DNA from: Calothrix membranacea FACHB-236 | Lineage (GTDB): Bacteria; Cyanobacteriota; Cyanobacteriia; Cyanobacteriales; Nostocaceae | Direction of reading: 5' to 3' | DNA: 64,000 nt | Assembly (NCBI RefSeq): GCF_014696315.1 | Contig: NZ_JACJPX010000010.1 | Location: 91,797-155,796 of the forward strand | Shown: in pieces, positions 54,110-63,956 of the stretch | Position numbering within the stretch: the stretch's first letter is position 1 | Layout: every line of letters starts with the position of its first letter | Position numbers and translations under genes: made by a program | Notes under the pieces: generated by a model | The model's input: only the letters and a program-made list of their open reading frames with translations | The model's database searches: none | What the model was told of the DNA's origin: nothing

Positions 54110-57100
54110 ATGGTAACTACCAACACAATCCGCTTTTCTCAATTCAATGCTTCCCTCAATCGTAATGCTGATGGTCAGTTAATTACTGATTTATCTACAC
54201 CTAATAATGCTCAAGCAAAAGCAGTCGCAGAAATTATCCAACGCAATAATCCGGATATTTTATTAGTTAACGAGTTCGATTACGTCCAAGTAAATCCCCT
54301 ACAGGCGGTGCAATTATTCCAGCAAAATTACCTTGCTGTGAGCCAGAATGGTGCAACTCCTGTTAATTATTCATACTTTTATATTGCGCCTAGTAATACA
54401 GGTATTGTTTCTGGATTTGACTTAAATAATGATGGTCAAGTTGTCACTACTCCAGGCGCAACTGGATATGGTGATGATGCTTTGGGATTTGGTAATTTCC
54501 CTGGTCAGTTTGGGATGTTGCTACTTTCCAAATATCCTATTGATACTGCTAATGTTCGCACCTTCCAAACTTTTCTGTGGAAGGATATGCCAGATGCTTT
54601 GCTTTCTACTATTTCAACACCTAATTCTAATACTCCTTGGTATTCCCCAGAGGAACAAAACGCTTTACGCCTTTCTTCTAAAAGTCATTGGGATGTACCA
54701 ATTAAAGTTAACGGTGAGACAATTCACGTCCTAGTCAGTCATCCCACACCGCCAACCTTTGATGGAACCGAAGACCGCAACGGTAAGCGCAATCATGATG
54801 AAATTCGCTTTTGGGCAGATTATATCACCCCTGGTAAAAGCGATTACATCTATGATGATGCGGGTAAAAAAGGCGGGATTGCTGCTGGTTCGCGGTTTGT
54901 AATTATGGGCGACCAAAATGCCGACCCTGTAGATGGTGATAGTTATGACAATGCTATTCGCCAATTATTACAAAATCCTGGCATTAATACTAATTTCATC
55001 CCTAGCAGTGCTGGCGCAGCACAACAAGCAATTTTACAGGGTGGTGCAAACCTTAACCAAAAGGGAAATGCTAGTTTTGATACTGCAGACTTTGCTGATA
55101 CTGCACCCGGTAATTTGCGGACTGACTATGTATTACCTTCAGCTGATTTGACTGTTAGTAATTCCGCAGTGTTCTGGCCTGTAAATACTGACCCTAATTT
55201 TCCTTTGGTAGGGACATTTCCTTTCCCCAGTTCTGACCATCGTTTAGTATATGCAGATGTGCAAGCAGGGCCGACAACACCAGGAAAAACGATTCCGGAA
55301 TTGGGATTTTTAGGACAAACCATCTTACCTACAGGCTTTATTCCCCCTGGCGCTGCGGGAACGGTAAATGGCGGACAAACTCCGTTGGGTGGTTTGTCTG
55401 GTGTCGCCTATGATGCAGATAAAAAACAATTCTACGCGATCGCTGATGATCGCTCTCAATTTGCACCCGCCCGCTTTTATACTTTTACTGCTGACCCGGC
55501 GAAAATTGGTACAACAGGGGTAACTTTTACCAATGTTACACCGCTCAAAGATGCTAACGGCAATTTCTTTGCACTTAACACCATTGATCCAGAAGGCATT
55601 GCCTTAACTAACAATGGTACAGTTTTCATCTCTTCTGAGGGTGAAGCCAATCCTAGTGCAGGTCGGGTTAGCAATCCCTTTATTAAAGAATTTTCCCTGA
55701 CTACGGGGGAAGAAGTTCGCAGTTTAGCTGTTCCTAAGAAGTTTTTACCAGTAGTTCAAGACACTAACGGTAATGGTGTTGTCGATGCTGGCGATACCCA
55801 AACCGCAGGGGTGTATAATAACTTGGCGTTTGAAAGCCTCACCATCACACCTGACCAAAAAACTTTATTCACCGCCACAGAAAACGCTTTATTTCAAGAT
55901 GGGCCAAGGGTTACCACTACCACAGGTAGCCGATCGCGGATTTTACAATACAATCTGGTAACGGGACAGCCTGAAAAAGAATATCTCTACGTTACAGATG
56001 CATCTGTTACCCCCAATCCAGCAACAGGTTTTAGTGATAACGGCTTGGTGGATTTATTAGCCATTGATAATCGCGGTACATTACTAGCTGTAGAACGTTC
56101 TTTTGCTCAAGGTGTAGGGAACACAATTAAAATCTATGAAATTTCCCTACAGGGTGCAACAGATATCAGCAGTATCGACTCACTCAAAGATTTCAGCGCC
56201 ACTCAATTAGCTGCGATTCAACCAGCCCAAAAGCGTTTACTGTTGAATTTAAATGACCTAGATTTGCCGAATGGTACAGATAATATTGAGGGTATAGCTT
56301 TTGGGCCGAAGTTAGCTGATGGTCGTCAATCGATTGTTTTGGTAAGTGATAACAACTTCAATGCAACTCAATTCACCCAAATTTTAACTTTGGATGCAGA
56401 GGTAGTCACTACCGCAGCACCGAGAGTAGAAACTCGTCCTGATTTATTCGACGATGAAACCTTACCAACAGACCAACGTGCTGATGCTGATGACCCAGCT
56501 ATCTATATTAATGCCAATAATGCGGCTGAAAGCTTAGTTCTCACCTCAGTCAAAAATGCCGGACTGCGGGTGTATGACTTGTCTGGTAAACTGTTGCAGG
56601 AAGTTAACCCTGGCGGTATTCGCTACAACAACATTGATTTGCAATATGGTTTTGAATTAGGCGGGGAAAAAATCGATATTGCCGTAGCGAGCGATCGCGG
56701 TAACGATAAACTAGCAATATTCAAGATAAACCCTAATCCCACCACTCCCGGTAAATATCTAGAAAATATTACCGATAGCAGTATTGGCACAATTTTCCAA
56801 GCATTACCATTTCTTGCACCTTATTCCTCATCTTCTCGCAGTTCCTACGGACTCGCTTTATATCGCAGTCCCATCACCAATGATTACTACGTCTTTACCA
56901 GTCGCCGGGAAACTGGAGATATCGCCCAGTTTAAACTGATTGACAAAGGTAATGGCAAAATTGGCGCGGAACGGGTACGAGAGTTTACCATTCCATCTTC
57001 CTCTGATAGCGATCGTTCCGCACAAACAGAAGGAATGGTTGTAGACCAAGAAACTGGTTTCCTTTACATTGGTCAAGAAGATGTCGGTATTTGGAAATTT

Positions 57101-59533
57101 CAAGCCGAACCAAATGGTGGTACAACTGGGAAGTTAATTGATCAAGTTAAAGGCTTAGGTGGTAATTACCTTACCGATGATGTGGAAGGATTAACTATCT
57201 ACTACGGTAAGAATGGTACAGGCTATTTATTAGCATCCAGCCAAGGCGATAATACTTTTGTTGCTTACACCCGTGAAGGCAATAATGATTATTTGGGTAA
57301 CTTTGCAATTGGTAGCAATGGCGCAATTGATAGCGTCCAAGAATCAGATGGTGCAGATGTAATTAATGTACCCCTTGGCCCTAACTTTCCCAAAGGTTTA
57401 TTTGTCACTCAAGATGGTGATAATGAACCTGCAAAACTAGTTAGCAATGACGATGAAATAGAGAATATCAACTCTAATTTTAAATTAGTACCTTGGGAAA
57501 ATATCGCTAACGCCTTCTCTACCCCTTTAAATATTGACACCACTAGTTACAATCCCCGCAATCCTGTTGCTCAACCCAAACTCACCATTTACGACTTTAA
57601 AAATTTACCAAAGTTAGGCACAACTTCCAAGGGAGAAGATATTTTATTGGGTGGTTTTTCAGGGTTATATTTCCTAGGAACAGCACCTAATGGTAACCTG
57701 CGATTTGTTACTCACACAGACAGAGGCCCTAATGGTGAACCTGTGGGTGCAAATCGACCATTTTATTTACCCAACTTCCAACCTGAAATTGTCAGTTTTG
57801 AACTCAACCGCACTACAGGCGAAATTAAAATTACTAACCGTACTGGCTTATTTCGTCAAGATGGGAAAACACCATTAACCGGATTACCAAATTTACAAGC
57901 TGGGGCTAATGGTACAGCTTATACCGATGAAATTGGCGTTGATTTAGATAATAAACCTCTACCTAATGACCCATTAGGTGCAGATTTAGAAGGAATTGTA
58001 GTTACAGAAAATGGCGATTATTGGATGGTAGATGAATACCGTCCCGCAATTTACCATTTTGATAGTCAGGGTAAATTAATTGAGAGATTTATCCCCAAAG
58101 GAACTGCAACCGCACCTAATCCAGACCAACCTGCAGGAACTTTTGGAACTGAGATATTACCAGAAGTTTATGCTCAACGCCGCAACAATCGCGGATTTGA
58201 AGCTGTGGCTTTAGAAGGTTCTAAATTGTACGCCTTTATTCAAAGCCCAATTGATAATCCTGATAATGCTAGCGATACAGTTTCTAAAGCTTCTCGTAAC
58301 TTGAGAATTTTAGAATTTGATATCAACAGCAAACAAGTAATAGGGGAGTATTTATATCTTCTCGAAGGTCTACCAGCTACAGATAAAATTGGCGATGCAG
58401 TTTCTTTAGGTAATGGTAAATTTGCAGTTGTCGAACGCGATGATAATGGTACATCTGCTGGTAATAAACTTATCTACCAAATTAACTTAGTAGGGGCGAC
58501 AAACATCAATAATCCTGCTAACTTTACATTACCCAGCGGGAAGACCATTGAACAACTAACTCCGGCTGAGTTAACAACTGCTAAAATTACACCCGTCAGC
58601 AAAAGCTTAATCGCCAATGCTGCACAGTTGGGTTACACCGGAGTTGAAAAGTTAGAGGGTTTAGCTTTAGTTGCACCCAATACTTTAGCGTTAATTAATG
58701 ATAACGATTTCAATGTTACTGGTAAGACTCCTGCTGAAAGATTGGGAATTTTAGAATTACCAAATAACATTGCAGTTACTAAACCTAGTATCGAATTTGG
58801 TTCTAGCAACAATCTCAAGCCTGGACAAACCCTATTCACAGGCGATGGTGCAGATATTGTAGAAGCTACCAAAGAAAATACTATCTTTACTGGTAACGGT
58901 GATGACACAGTAATTGCAGGTAGTGATTCTTCAATAACAACAGGTGATGGTAATGATCAAGTTTTTGTTGGTGCTAATGGCCCTGCAAAAAATACTAATG
59001 TTGATGGTGGCGTAGGTAACGATGAACTTACTGTAGTGGAAGCTAGCGGTAGCAATAATTTATTTGGGGCTGCTGGTGCTGATAATCTGCAAGTAGTTGA
59101 AGGTTCTCGTCAAGTTCTCTTCGGTGGTTCTGGTAACGATACTCTCACGAGTAAGGGGAATAATAACCGACTGTATGGTGGTTCCGGCGATGATAAACTC
59201 TTCTCTAATAGCAATGATACCCTTGTGGGTGGTGATGGTGATGATATGTTATTTGCTGGTTCTGGTGGTAACCGTCTGACTGGTGGCGCTGGTGGGGATC
59301 AGTTCTGGATTGCAAATGCTAGTCTTCCTACTAGCAAGAATATTGTCACGGATTTTACTCCAGGAATTGATGTGATTGGTATTGCTGGGATTGGTGTAAA
59401 TCAGTTCAGTGAACTGACGCTGTTGCAACAGGGTGGTGATACTTTAGTTAAAAAGGGAAGCTCTGAGTTAGCTTCATTGTTGGGGATTACTGCAAATAAC
59501 CTAGCTGCTGATAACTTTAGCTTTGTAGGTTGA
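54110..59533 (+). CDS. Giant secreted nuclease-phosphatase/phytase with RTX-like repeats
   Basis: 1807 residues without an N-terminal signal peptide. About 8-385 is an endonuclease/exonuclease/phosphatase domain with metal residues in FSQFNASL, LVNEFDY, VIMGDQNADP and SDHRLVYADV. About 395-770 is an esterase-like-activity-of-phytase domain (GGLSGVAYD, IDPEGIAL, NIEGIAFGP). About 775-1120 is a beta-propeller phytase domain (RADADDPAIYINANNAAES; IAVASDRGNDKLAIF; DDVEGLTIYYG). About 1165-1560 is a second esterase-like domain (GGFSGLYFLG, ADLEGIVVTENGDYW). About 1570-1730 holds RTX-type calcium repeats (GGSGNDTL, GGSGDDKL, GGDGDDML). Type I secretion is expected. The role is likely phosphate scavenging from organic phosphates and nucleic acids. 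Confidence 0.92.
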   Translation: MVTTNTIRFSQFNASLNRNADGQLITDLSTPNNAQAKAVAEIIQRNNPDILLVNEFDYVQVNPLQAVQLFQQNYLAVSQNGATPVNYSYFYIAPSNTGIVSGFDLNNDGQVVTTPGATGYGDDALGFGNFPGQFGMLLLSKYPIDTANVRTFQTFLWKDMPDALLSTISTPNSNTPWYSPEEQNALRLSSKSHWDVPIKVNGETIHVLVSHPTPPTFDGTEDRNGKRNHDEIRFWADYITPGKSDYIYDDAGKKGGIAAGSRFVIMGDQNADPVDGDSYDNAIRQLLQNPGINTNFIPSSAGAAQQAILQGGANLNQKGNASFDTADFADTAPGNLRTDYVLPSADLTVSNSAVFWPVNTDPNFPLVGTFPFPSSDHRLVYADVQAGPTTPGKTIPELGFLGQTILPTGFIPPGAAGTVNGGQTPLGGLSGVAYDADKKQFYAIADDRSQFAPARFYTFTADPAKIGTTGVTFTNVTPLKDANGNFFALNTIDPEGIALTNNGTVFISSEGEANPSAGRVSNPFIKEFSLTTGEEVRSLAVPKKFLPVVQDTNGNGVVDAGDTQTAGVYNNLAFESLTITPDQKTLFTATENALFQDGPRVTTTTGSRSRILQYNLVTGQPEKEYLYVTDASVTPNPATGFSDNGLVDLLAIDNRGTLLAVERSFAQGVGNTIKIYEISLQGATDISSIDSLKDFSATQLAAIQPAQKRLLLNLNDLDLPNGTDNIEGIAFGPKLADGRQSIVLVSDNNFNATQFTQILTLDAEVVTTAAPRVETRPDLFDDETLPTDQRADADDPAIYINANNAAESLVLTSVKNAGLRVYDLSGKLLQEVNPGGIRYNNIDLQYGFELGGEKIDIAVASDRGNDKLAIFKINPNPTTPGKYLENITDSSIGTIFQALPFLAPYSSSSRSSYGLALYRSPITNDYYVFTSRRETGDIAQFKLIDKGNGKIGAERVREFTIPSSSDSDRSAQTEGMVVDQETGFLYIGQEDVGIWKFQAEPNGGTTGKLIDQVKGLGGNYLTDDVEGLTIYYGKNGTGYLLASSQGDNTFVAYTREGNNDYLGNFAIGSNGAIDSVQESDGADVINVPLGPNFPKGLFVTQDGDNEPAKLVSNDDEIENINSNFKLVPWENIANAFSTPLNIDTTSYNPRNPVAQPKLTIYDFKNLPKLGTTSKGEDILLGGFSGLYFLGTAPNGNLRFVTHTDRGPNGEPVGANRPFYLPNFQPEIVSFELNRTTGEIKITNRTGLFRQDGKTPLTGLPNLQAGANGTAYTDEIGVDLDNKPLPNDPLGADLEGIVVTENGDYWMVDEYRPAIYHFDSQGKLIERFIPKGTATAPNPDQPAGTFGTEILPEVYAQRRNNRGFEAVALEGSKLYAFIQSPIDNPDNASDTVSKASRNLRILEFDINSKQVIGEYLYLLEGLPATDKIGDAVSLGNGKFAVVERDDNGTSAGNKLIYQINLVGATNINNPANFTLPSGKTIEQLTPAELTTAKITPVSKSLIANAAQLGYTGVEKLEGLALVAPNTLALINDNDFNVTGKTPAERLGILELPNNIAVTKPSIEFGSSNNLKPGQTLFTGDGADIVEATKENTIFTGNGDDTVIAGSDSSITTGDGNDQVFVGANGPAKNTNVDGGVGNDELTVVEASGSNNLFGAAGADNLQVVEGSRQVLFGGSGNDTLTSKGNNNRLYGGSGDDKLFSNSNDTLVGGDGDDMLFAGSGGNRLTGGAGGDQFWIANASLPTSKNIVTDFTPGIDVIGIAGIGVNQFSELTLLQQGGDTLVKKGSSELASLLGITANNLAADNFSFVG

Positions 59534-59595
59534 AGCATTTATTTGTTATTTGTTGAAAAAGCCAAAGATTGGGGGATTCTCCCCCAAACCCCCGA

Positions 59596-59619
59596 TTGGG
59601 GGACGGTTGCGTCCCCCAA
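59596..59619. terminator. GC-rich hairpin after the phytase gene
   Basis: A 10-bp perfect stem with a GTTG tetraloop in a run of C-rich units; no T-run follows, so the terminator role is uncertain. Confidence 0.5.
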
Positions 59620-59660
59620 ACCCCCTCCAAAATGAGTGTTCGGTTTTTTGTTAAGTAACT

Positions 59661-59766
59661 GTTACTAATTTGAAAAAAGAATGCGACAGATTGTAGGGGC
59701 ACAGGCATTGCCTTGCCCTCTAGTATATTGTTGATGTGTCGCAAACATTATTTGAATTGGTATTAC
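59661..59766. mobile_element. MITE-like repeat, copy 3
   Basis: About 106 bp. Ends GTTACTAATTTGA...TTTGAATTGGTATTAC, inner GCGACAGATTGTAGGGGCA...GTGTCGC, core around GGGCACAGGCATTGCCTTGCCC. Closest to copy 1 in the right half. Confidence 0.75.
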
Positions 59767-59901
59767 TGCATTGAAATCTAATCAATTCAAAATCCGTCTT
59801 CTCCCAAAGGGAGAGGCTACGCTAAGGAAAGTTTGCTAGGGAGGGAAACCTGTCCAACGCACTGGCTCAACTTTCCGCAAAATTTAAAATTCCTCTGAGT
59901 T

Positions 59902-60648
59902 TTATTCTGCGTTTAAAAATTCTAAATAGCTGTTGCTGAGTTCTTTGACGGCTAATTCATAAAATTGCTTACCATGTTCTGGGGTAGCTAAGGCGGGATT
60001 TGAACCCATGCGTCCATCGGGGTAATGTAATCGAAAGTCGGTTGCACTATAAATTCTATGTCCTGAGGCTACTTCTGGCGAGAGGGGTGCTTGCTTAATT
60101 GCTTCTGGATAAACATATTGGGTAACGGCTACTTCGCTAGGGGTAGCATGGGAACCTTCTTGATCCCTGTATAATTCTTTGGCAAGTTTATAGACGGAAC
60201 TGCACATAAACCAATTACCTACTTGGCATTGTACCTGTTGGGCGTTGGCAATCTGCAAATCTTCTAGGTGGGCGTAAGTTTCTGAGAAAGCTGCTTTGAG
60301 GGTGGCGATGTTACCGCCATGTCCGTTGATAAAGTAGAACTTGGTAAAACCTGCTTTGACTAAACAAGTTACATAATCTCGCACTACCTGAATTAAGGTG
60401 CTGGGACGCAGACTTATAGTACCGGGAAAGGCGGTATGATGTAGCGCCATACCAACATTGATTGTAGGGCCTACCATTGCTTGAGTTGCTTCACCCACAC
60501 CACGGGCGATCGCTTCTGCACAAATCGCATCAGTACCAATTAATCCGGTGGGGCCATGCTGTTCTGTGGAACCTATCGGGAAAATCAGTCCTCTAGACTG
60601 CTGTAGATAAGCTTCGACCTCAGGCCAGGTGCTTAAATGTAGTAACAT
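59902..60648 (-). CDS. Creatininase-family amidohydrolase
   Basis: A 248-residue metal-dependent amidohydrolase. Metal-binding motifs are PIGSTEQHGPTG (E29, H31), GTDAICAEAIARG and FINGHGGNIATLKAAF, plus a later acidic position (DQEGSHATPSEVAVTQ). The family includes creatininase and the riboflavin/F420-pathway FAPy deformylase; the substrate here is unknown. It is divergent from the secreted protein gene at 60777. Confidence 0.9.
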   Translation of the reverse strand: MLLHLSTWPEVEAYLQQSRGLIFPIGSTEQHGPTGLIGTDAICAEAIARGVGEATQAMVGPTINVGMALHHTAFPGTISLRPSTLIQVVRDYVTCLVKAGFTKFYFINGHGGNIATLKAAFSETYAHLEDLQIANAQQVQCQVGNWFMCSSVYKLAKELYRDQEGSHATPSEVAVTQYVYPEAIKQAPLSPEVASGHRIYSATDFRLHYPDGRMGSNPALATPEHGKQFYELAVKELSNSYLEFLNAE

Positions 60649-60776
60649 TTTTAGTCAACTTCCTCTTTAATATGGCGGTGGGAAGAAACATTGTGCTATG
60701 GAATAGCATCGTTATTAATTAAGCCTCCCACTAACACGATTATGAACTCCCTGGCTGTGAGGTGGAGGTATGGATT

Positions 60777-61337
60777 ATGAAATCTCGTGGTGTTTGGCTA
60801 GGCTTGACTGGGTTGACTGTGGGATTGATACTACTCAACAGTGCAGTTGCGCCTCCAGCTTTGGCGGGACGCTATGTGTTAAATCAAACCCCTCAAACTA
60901 TTGAACGCTATTTTGGGCGTTACATTACCAAAAAAACTCAAGGTGAGCAAGTTACTTATACTTATGCTCCCAAAAGTTTCCGAAGGCTATTTACGCAGTT
61001 TCCTAAAAGTGATTTTTCTATCACTTTTGTCAAAAATCAAGCAAAGTTTATTACTTTAAACTTTAACGGCGATTTTTTCCAATACCCAGGCAGCTATAAT
61101 TACGATAAAACTGAGGCTACAAAGTTCTATAACTATATATTTGGCTATCAGCCGCCTATTTGGAAGGAAATTTCTGCCAAATTTAGCGGTAATGAAACCA
61201 TTTATTTTTACGAATATTGTCTTGGTGATGGAGTTGCAACGAATTTTGAGAGATATGGATATAAGCAATTTACCGATTCTGCAACTTTATCCTATAACAA
61301 TCGTTGCGAACCCCCATACAATTTGAGTGAGAATTGA
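60777..61337 (+). CDS. Exported protein of unknown function
   Basis: 186 residues from the ATG at 60777, seven bases after GGAGGT, an ideal ribosome site; an upstream GTG frame is rejected. A signal peptide MKSRGVWLGLTGLTVGLILL ends near PPALAG. The mature protein has repeated aromatic and basic strands (RRLFTQFPKSDFSITFV; ITLNFNGDFFQYPGSYN) and two Cys (YCLGDG, NRCEPP) that could form a disulfide. No family recognised. Confidence 0.7.
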   Translation: MKSRGVWLGLTGLTVGLILLNSAVAPPALAGRYVLNQTPQTIERYFGRYITKKTQGEQVTYTYAPKSFRRLFTQFPKSDFSITFVKNQAKFITLNFNGDFFQYPGSYNYDKTEATKFYNYIFGYQPPIWKEISAKFSGNETIYFYEYCLGDGVATNFERYGYKQFTDSATLSYNNRCEPPYNLSEN

Positions 61338-61399
61338 GATATAAGAGCTTTACTTTCCCAATGCAATGAGAAGATATTGGGGATCAAGTTCTCTCTTGA

Positions 61400-61672
61400 T
61401 TAATCAAAGGAATAATGTTTTTTCACATCACTGGTGATTTCCCATGTACAGGACATTCCAGCCGGGAAAATTACTAAATCACCTTTACCCATTTGCACTG
61501 GCTGTCCACCATCTGGCGTAACAATTACATTTCCTGCCAAAAAGTAGCAAGTTTCTTGAGTATCATAAGTCCAAGGGAATTTTGAAATTTCTTTTTGCCA
61601 AATTCCCCACTTTTTTACACCCAACTGTTCGAGGCGTTCTTGACTGGGTTGATGCTCAATTTTAATTTCCAT
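61400..61672 (-). CDS. Cupin-domain protein
   Basis: A 90-residue single cupin of the EutQ/DUF861-like group. The beta-barrel core is TYDTQETCYFLAGNVIVTPD with the E in QETCYFLAG, then GKGDLVIFPAGMSCTWEI. One usual metal His in the first motif is replaced, so metal binding is uncertain. It is followed on the same strand by no close gene; the upstream neighbour is the nitrogenase-family gene, 22 bp away, so they may be co-transcribed. Confidence 0.88.
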   Translation of the reverse strand: MEIKIEHQPSQERLEQLGVKKWGIWQKEISKFPWTYDTQETCYFLAGNVIVTPDGGQPVQMGKGDLVIFPAGMSCTWEITSDVKKHYSFD

Positions 61673-61694
61673 GCCGCACTTGATCGAATTTTAT

Positions 61695-62027
61695 TTAGCA
61701 GTAGGATTGGATATCCTCTCCGCATTTATCTACTAAATAACATAGTGCGCGAAAACGCAAGCCGACAAATTGATCGTAAAGGGGATTAAGCTTGCACATA
61801 GGGGGAATATGGGCAATTTTGCGTCCGAACACCATGATATCGCGCTCAAAGGGGCATTGTGCAGGGATGAGTTTGGCAATAAATTTCGCAACTTTCCGAT
61901 TTTGAATTTCGAGATTGTCAAGCCATTGGCGTAATGGTTGTAATAAATCAAATTTAGGATTGTCTTTTTCGCTAAGAGGGCTAATAAAAGCGGAGAAAAC
62001 AATAGGTTGGTTTGCGGTTTTAATCAT
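61695..62027 (-). CDS. Mo-dependent nitrogenase family protein (stand-alone C-terminal domain type)
   Basis: 110 residues from the ATG at 62027; 29 further residues upstream are open but Cys/Lys-rich and unlike the family. The core LLQPLRQWLDNLEIQNRKVA, LIPAQCPFERDI, FGRKIAHIPPMCKLNPLYDQ and LRFRALCYLVDKCGEDI matches the cyanobacterial protein family annotated as Mo-dependent nitrogenase C-terminal. Five Cys residues are spread through the core and C-terminus. Despite the name it is not a nitrogenase subunit; its role is unproven. It is common in nitrogen-fixing cyanobacteria. Confidence 0.85.
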   Translation of the reverse strand: MIKTANQPIVFSAFISPLSEKDNPKFDLLQPLRQWLDNLEIQNRKVAKFIAKLIPAQCPFERDIMVFGRKIAHIPPMCKLNPLYDQFVGLRFRALCYLVDKCGEDIQSYC

Positions 62028-63008
62028 GGTCTTAAGTAAGGTTTTTGCTAGAAATGAACTATTTACCAATTTGCAATCTAACTCGCATCTCGATTTAAGC
62101 AATTTACATTGCAATTGGCAATATAAATTAGCCTAGGTCAACCAATTAAATATGTTTGAGAATTTATTGCCTATGGTGCAACTAATAGATATTTAAACGC
62201 ACCACCTGCTGCAGAACTGTCCAGTTAAATACAAAATAACAAAGAAATTATAAAGATGGTATAGCGAAAAGTTATTAATTCCTTATATTCCACATACCAA
62301 TCTTATATATCAAATGTAGATCCGAGTTAGGAAAATGCACAGTATCCTGAGATGTACTTTATATTTGTATAAGCACCGTTTTACTCTGACTGTAGCCAGA
62401 TTTCGCTAGGATTATACTCTAAAAAATTTGATTTTAGAGGTATCAATATCCAGTAATTTGTTATCTATGTTACAAAAGTATATAAAAAATTTATCTAAAT
62501 AACTAGAAAATCAAATTTTACCCAGTACAGCTTCATATAAGCTCTTATAACACTTCTAATAATTCTTTAAAACTGGGTTGAATTTTAATTAAAGTTTCAG
62601 GCTAAAAGTCAAATTCCAGGCTTAACATCATATTAGATGTTTAGTACGAGCTAAACAATAAAAGTAAATTGCAGAGATTAGCATAGTTCTCTTCTTTTGT
62701 GCAATAGACATTTCCGCAAATTAATTCTGCATTCTCAGAAATCCTTTGGAGGAACTGGAGTTGTTTAACTATTGCAATATCAAGCATATTGATAGCTACA
62801 AGCGCGCATAAGAAATGGGGCATAGGGTATTTGTCTCTTTGCTCCCTCTGTATCCCTGCTTCGTCTCAATACGGTTGGGTTAAGAATTTTTCGTCATGAT
62901 TTTGGGTTTGTAGAGACGCGATAAATCGCGTCTCTACAGGATTTAAACATCAATCGATTTATATTATGAGAACCGTATTTGCTTGCTCGGCTAAAAACTA
63001 GAGCAATC
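62028..63008. other. About 980-bp AT-rich region
   Basis: No convincing gene; a 60-codon minus-strand frame at 62641-62823 lacks features. One strong hairpin is at 62909-62938. Otherwise AT-rich and without recognised sites. Confidence 0.55.
62909..62938. repeat. Dispersed hairpin TGTAGAGACGCGAT/ATCGCGTCTCTACA
   Basis: 14-bp perfect arms separated by AA. A related shorter copy, AGACGCGATGAATCGCGTCT, is at 21721-21740. It lies 71 bases after the Nudix gene stop and may help end that transcript. Confidence 0.85.
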
Positions 63009-63440
63009 TTATACATAATTGAAAAATTCTGCTGGTACTAGCGTTAATTCGCCTGATTTGAACCGCTCGATATGAATCCAAAGTGCCCGATGTTTATGGT
63101 TTGGGGACTCAGAAAATATGAGGCTCTCTAATTGATAAAATTTGGGATCAGCAAAATCACATTGGTAAAGTTGAATAATTTCGTGTCCTTGCCTGCCATT
63201 AAATATAAATAGGTTCTCAATACAACCTAAATAGCGAATATTGGTTAATTCTGCCTGAATTTCTTCTTGAAACTCCCTTTGTAGGGCGAGAAGGCTGGTT
63301 TCGCCAAAATCTACCCCACCTCCTAAAGCTCGGTAAAATGTAGATTGCTTGCCGGGATCGTAGCCTTCGGAAACAAAGATGCGTTCGCCATCACGAATTA
63401 ATCCCAAGGCTATTACCCGAATTTCTCCTGCTTTGCTCAT
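63009..63440 (-). CDS. Nudix hydrolase
   Basis: 143 residues. The Nudix box GGGVDFGETSLLALQREFQE(E)I is complete in its Gly, Glu, Arg-Glu and Glu-Glu positions (about residues 40-61), with the central REFQEE. Upstream strand IALGLIRDGERIFVSEGYD and downstream strand IQLYQCDF fit an ADP-ribose or NTP-type Nudix; the substrate is unknown. The DUF3531-like gene lies 17 bp upstream on the same strand, so the pair is probably one transcript. Confidence 0.93.
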   Translation of the reverse strand: MSKAGEIRVIALGLIRDGERIFVSEGYDPGKQSTFYRALGGGVDFGETSLLALQREFQEEIQAELTNIRYLGCIENLFIFNGRQGHEIIQLYQCDFADPKFYQLESLIFSESPNHKHRALWIHIERFKSGELTLVPAEFFNYV

Positions 63441-63457
63441 TTTTGTAACTTAAGTCA

Positions 63458-63910
63458 CTAATTATCGTACATAGAGTAAGAATTGTTTTCGTTCTCCTCT
63501 ATGGGCCAATTTTCATTTTCGCCACCGATATACAATTCCTCAATAGTGACATATTCCTCACTTAGCTGGGTGAGAGCATTAATTAAGATATCTAAGGCGA
63601 TCGCATCACTAGTTCCTAAATCAAACCAACAGCGTCCCCATTCGCCTTCATACTCGAACTCACCCATGTTATGCATTAGCGCCAGCAAGCTTTTGTCATA
63701 ACCTTGCTCGTCGTAATTCATGTAACTAATATCCAGTCCTGTGTCTTGCACCTGAAGATTTTCAGCATTAAAAGCACCCAATTTCCCTAAATAAAACCAA
63801 GAATTGAAAACCTCTTCTATATATTGCCTTTCACGCGCCGAAGGAATCGTGCTGAACCTCAGCCAAATCCATACATCAAAAGGATTAACCTCACGAAACT
63901 GGATATACAT
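63458..63910 (-). CDS. DUF3531-like conserved cyanobacterial protein
   Basis: 150 residues. It opens MYIQFREVNPFDVWIWLRF, then ARERQYIEEVFNSWFYLGKL, a sequence style typical of a protein conserved in cyanobacteria and plastids (DUF3531). Many Trp/Tyr residues and an acidic C-terminus (GGENENWPIEENENN). Function unknown. Runs into the Nudix gene 17 bp downstream. Confidence 0.82.
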   Translation of the reverse strand: MYIQFREVNPFDVWIWLRFSTIPSARERQYIEEVFNSWFYLGKLGAFNAENLQVQDTGLDISYMNYDEQGYDKSLLALMHNMGEFEYEGEWGRCWFDLGTSDAIALDILINALTQLSEEYVTIEELYIGGENENWPIEENENNSYSMYDN

Positions 63911-63956
63911 TTTTGTTATATTTCTCCGTTACAGTTTTCTGAAAATAAGCATATCA

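Larger units (their letters stand above)
59534..59901. other. 368-bp gap with GC hairpin and MITE copy 3
   Basis: A hairpin TTGGGGGACG-GTTG-CGTCCCCCAA (59596-59619) lies 63 bases after the phytase stop and may terminate its transcript or be a dispersed repeat. MITE-like copy 3 follows at 59661-59766. No gene seen. Confidence 0.7.

Noticed and set aside
62641..62823. 60-codon minus-strand frame
   Set aside because: No recognisable motif or ribosome site in AT-rich DNA.
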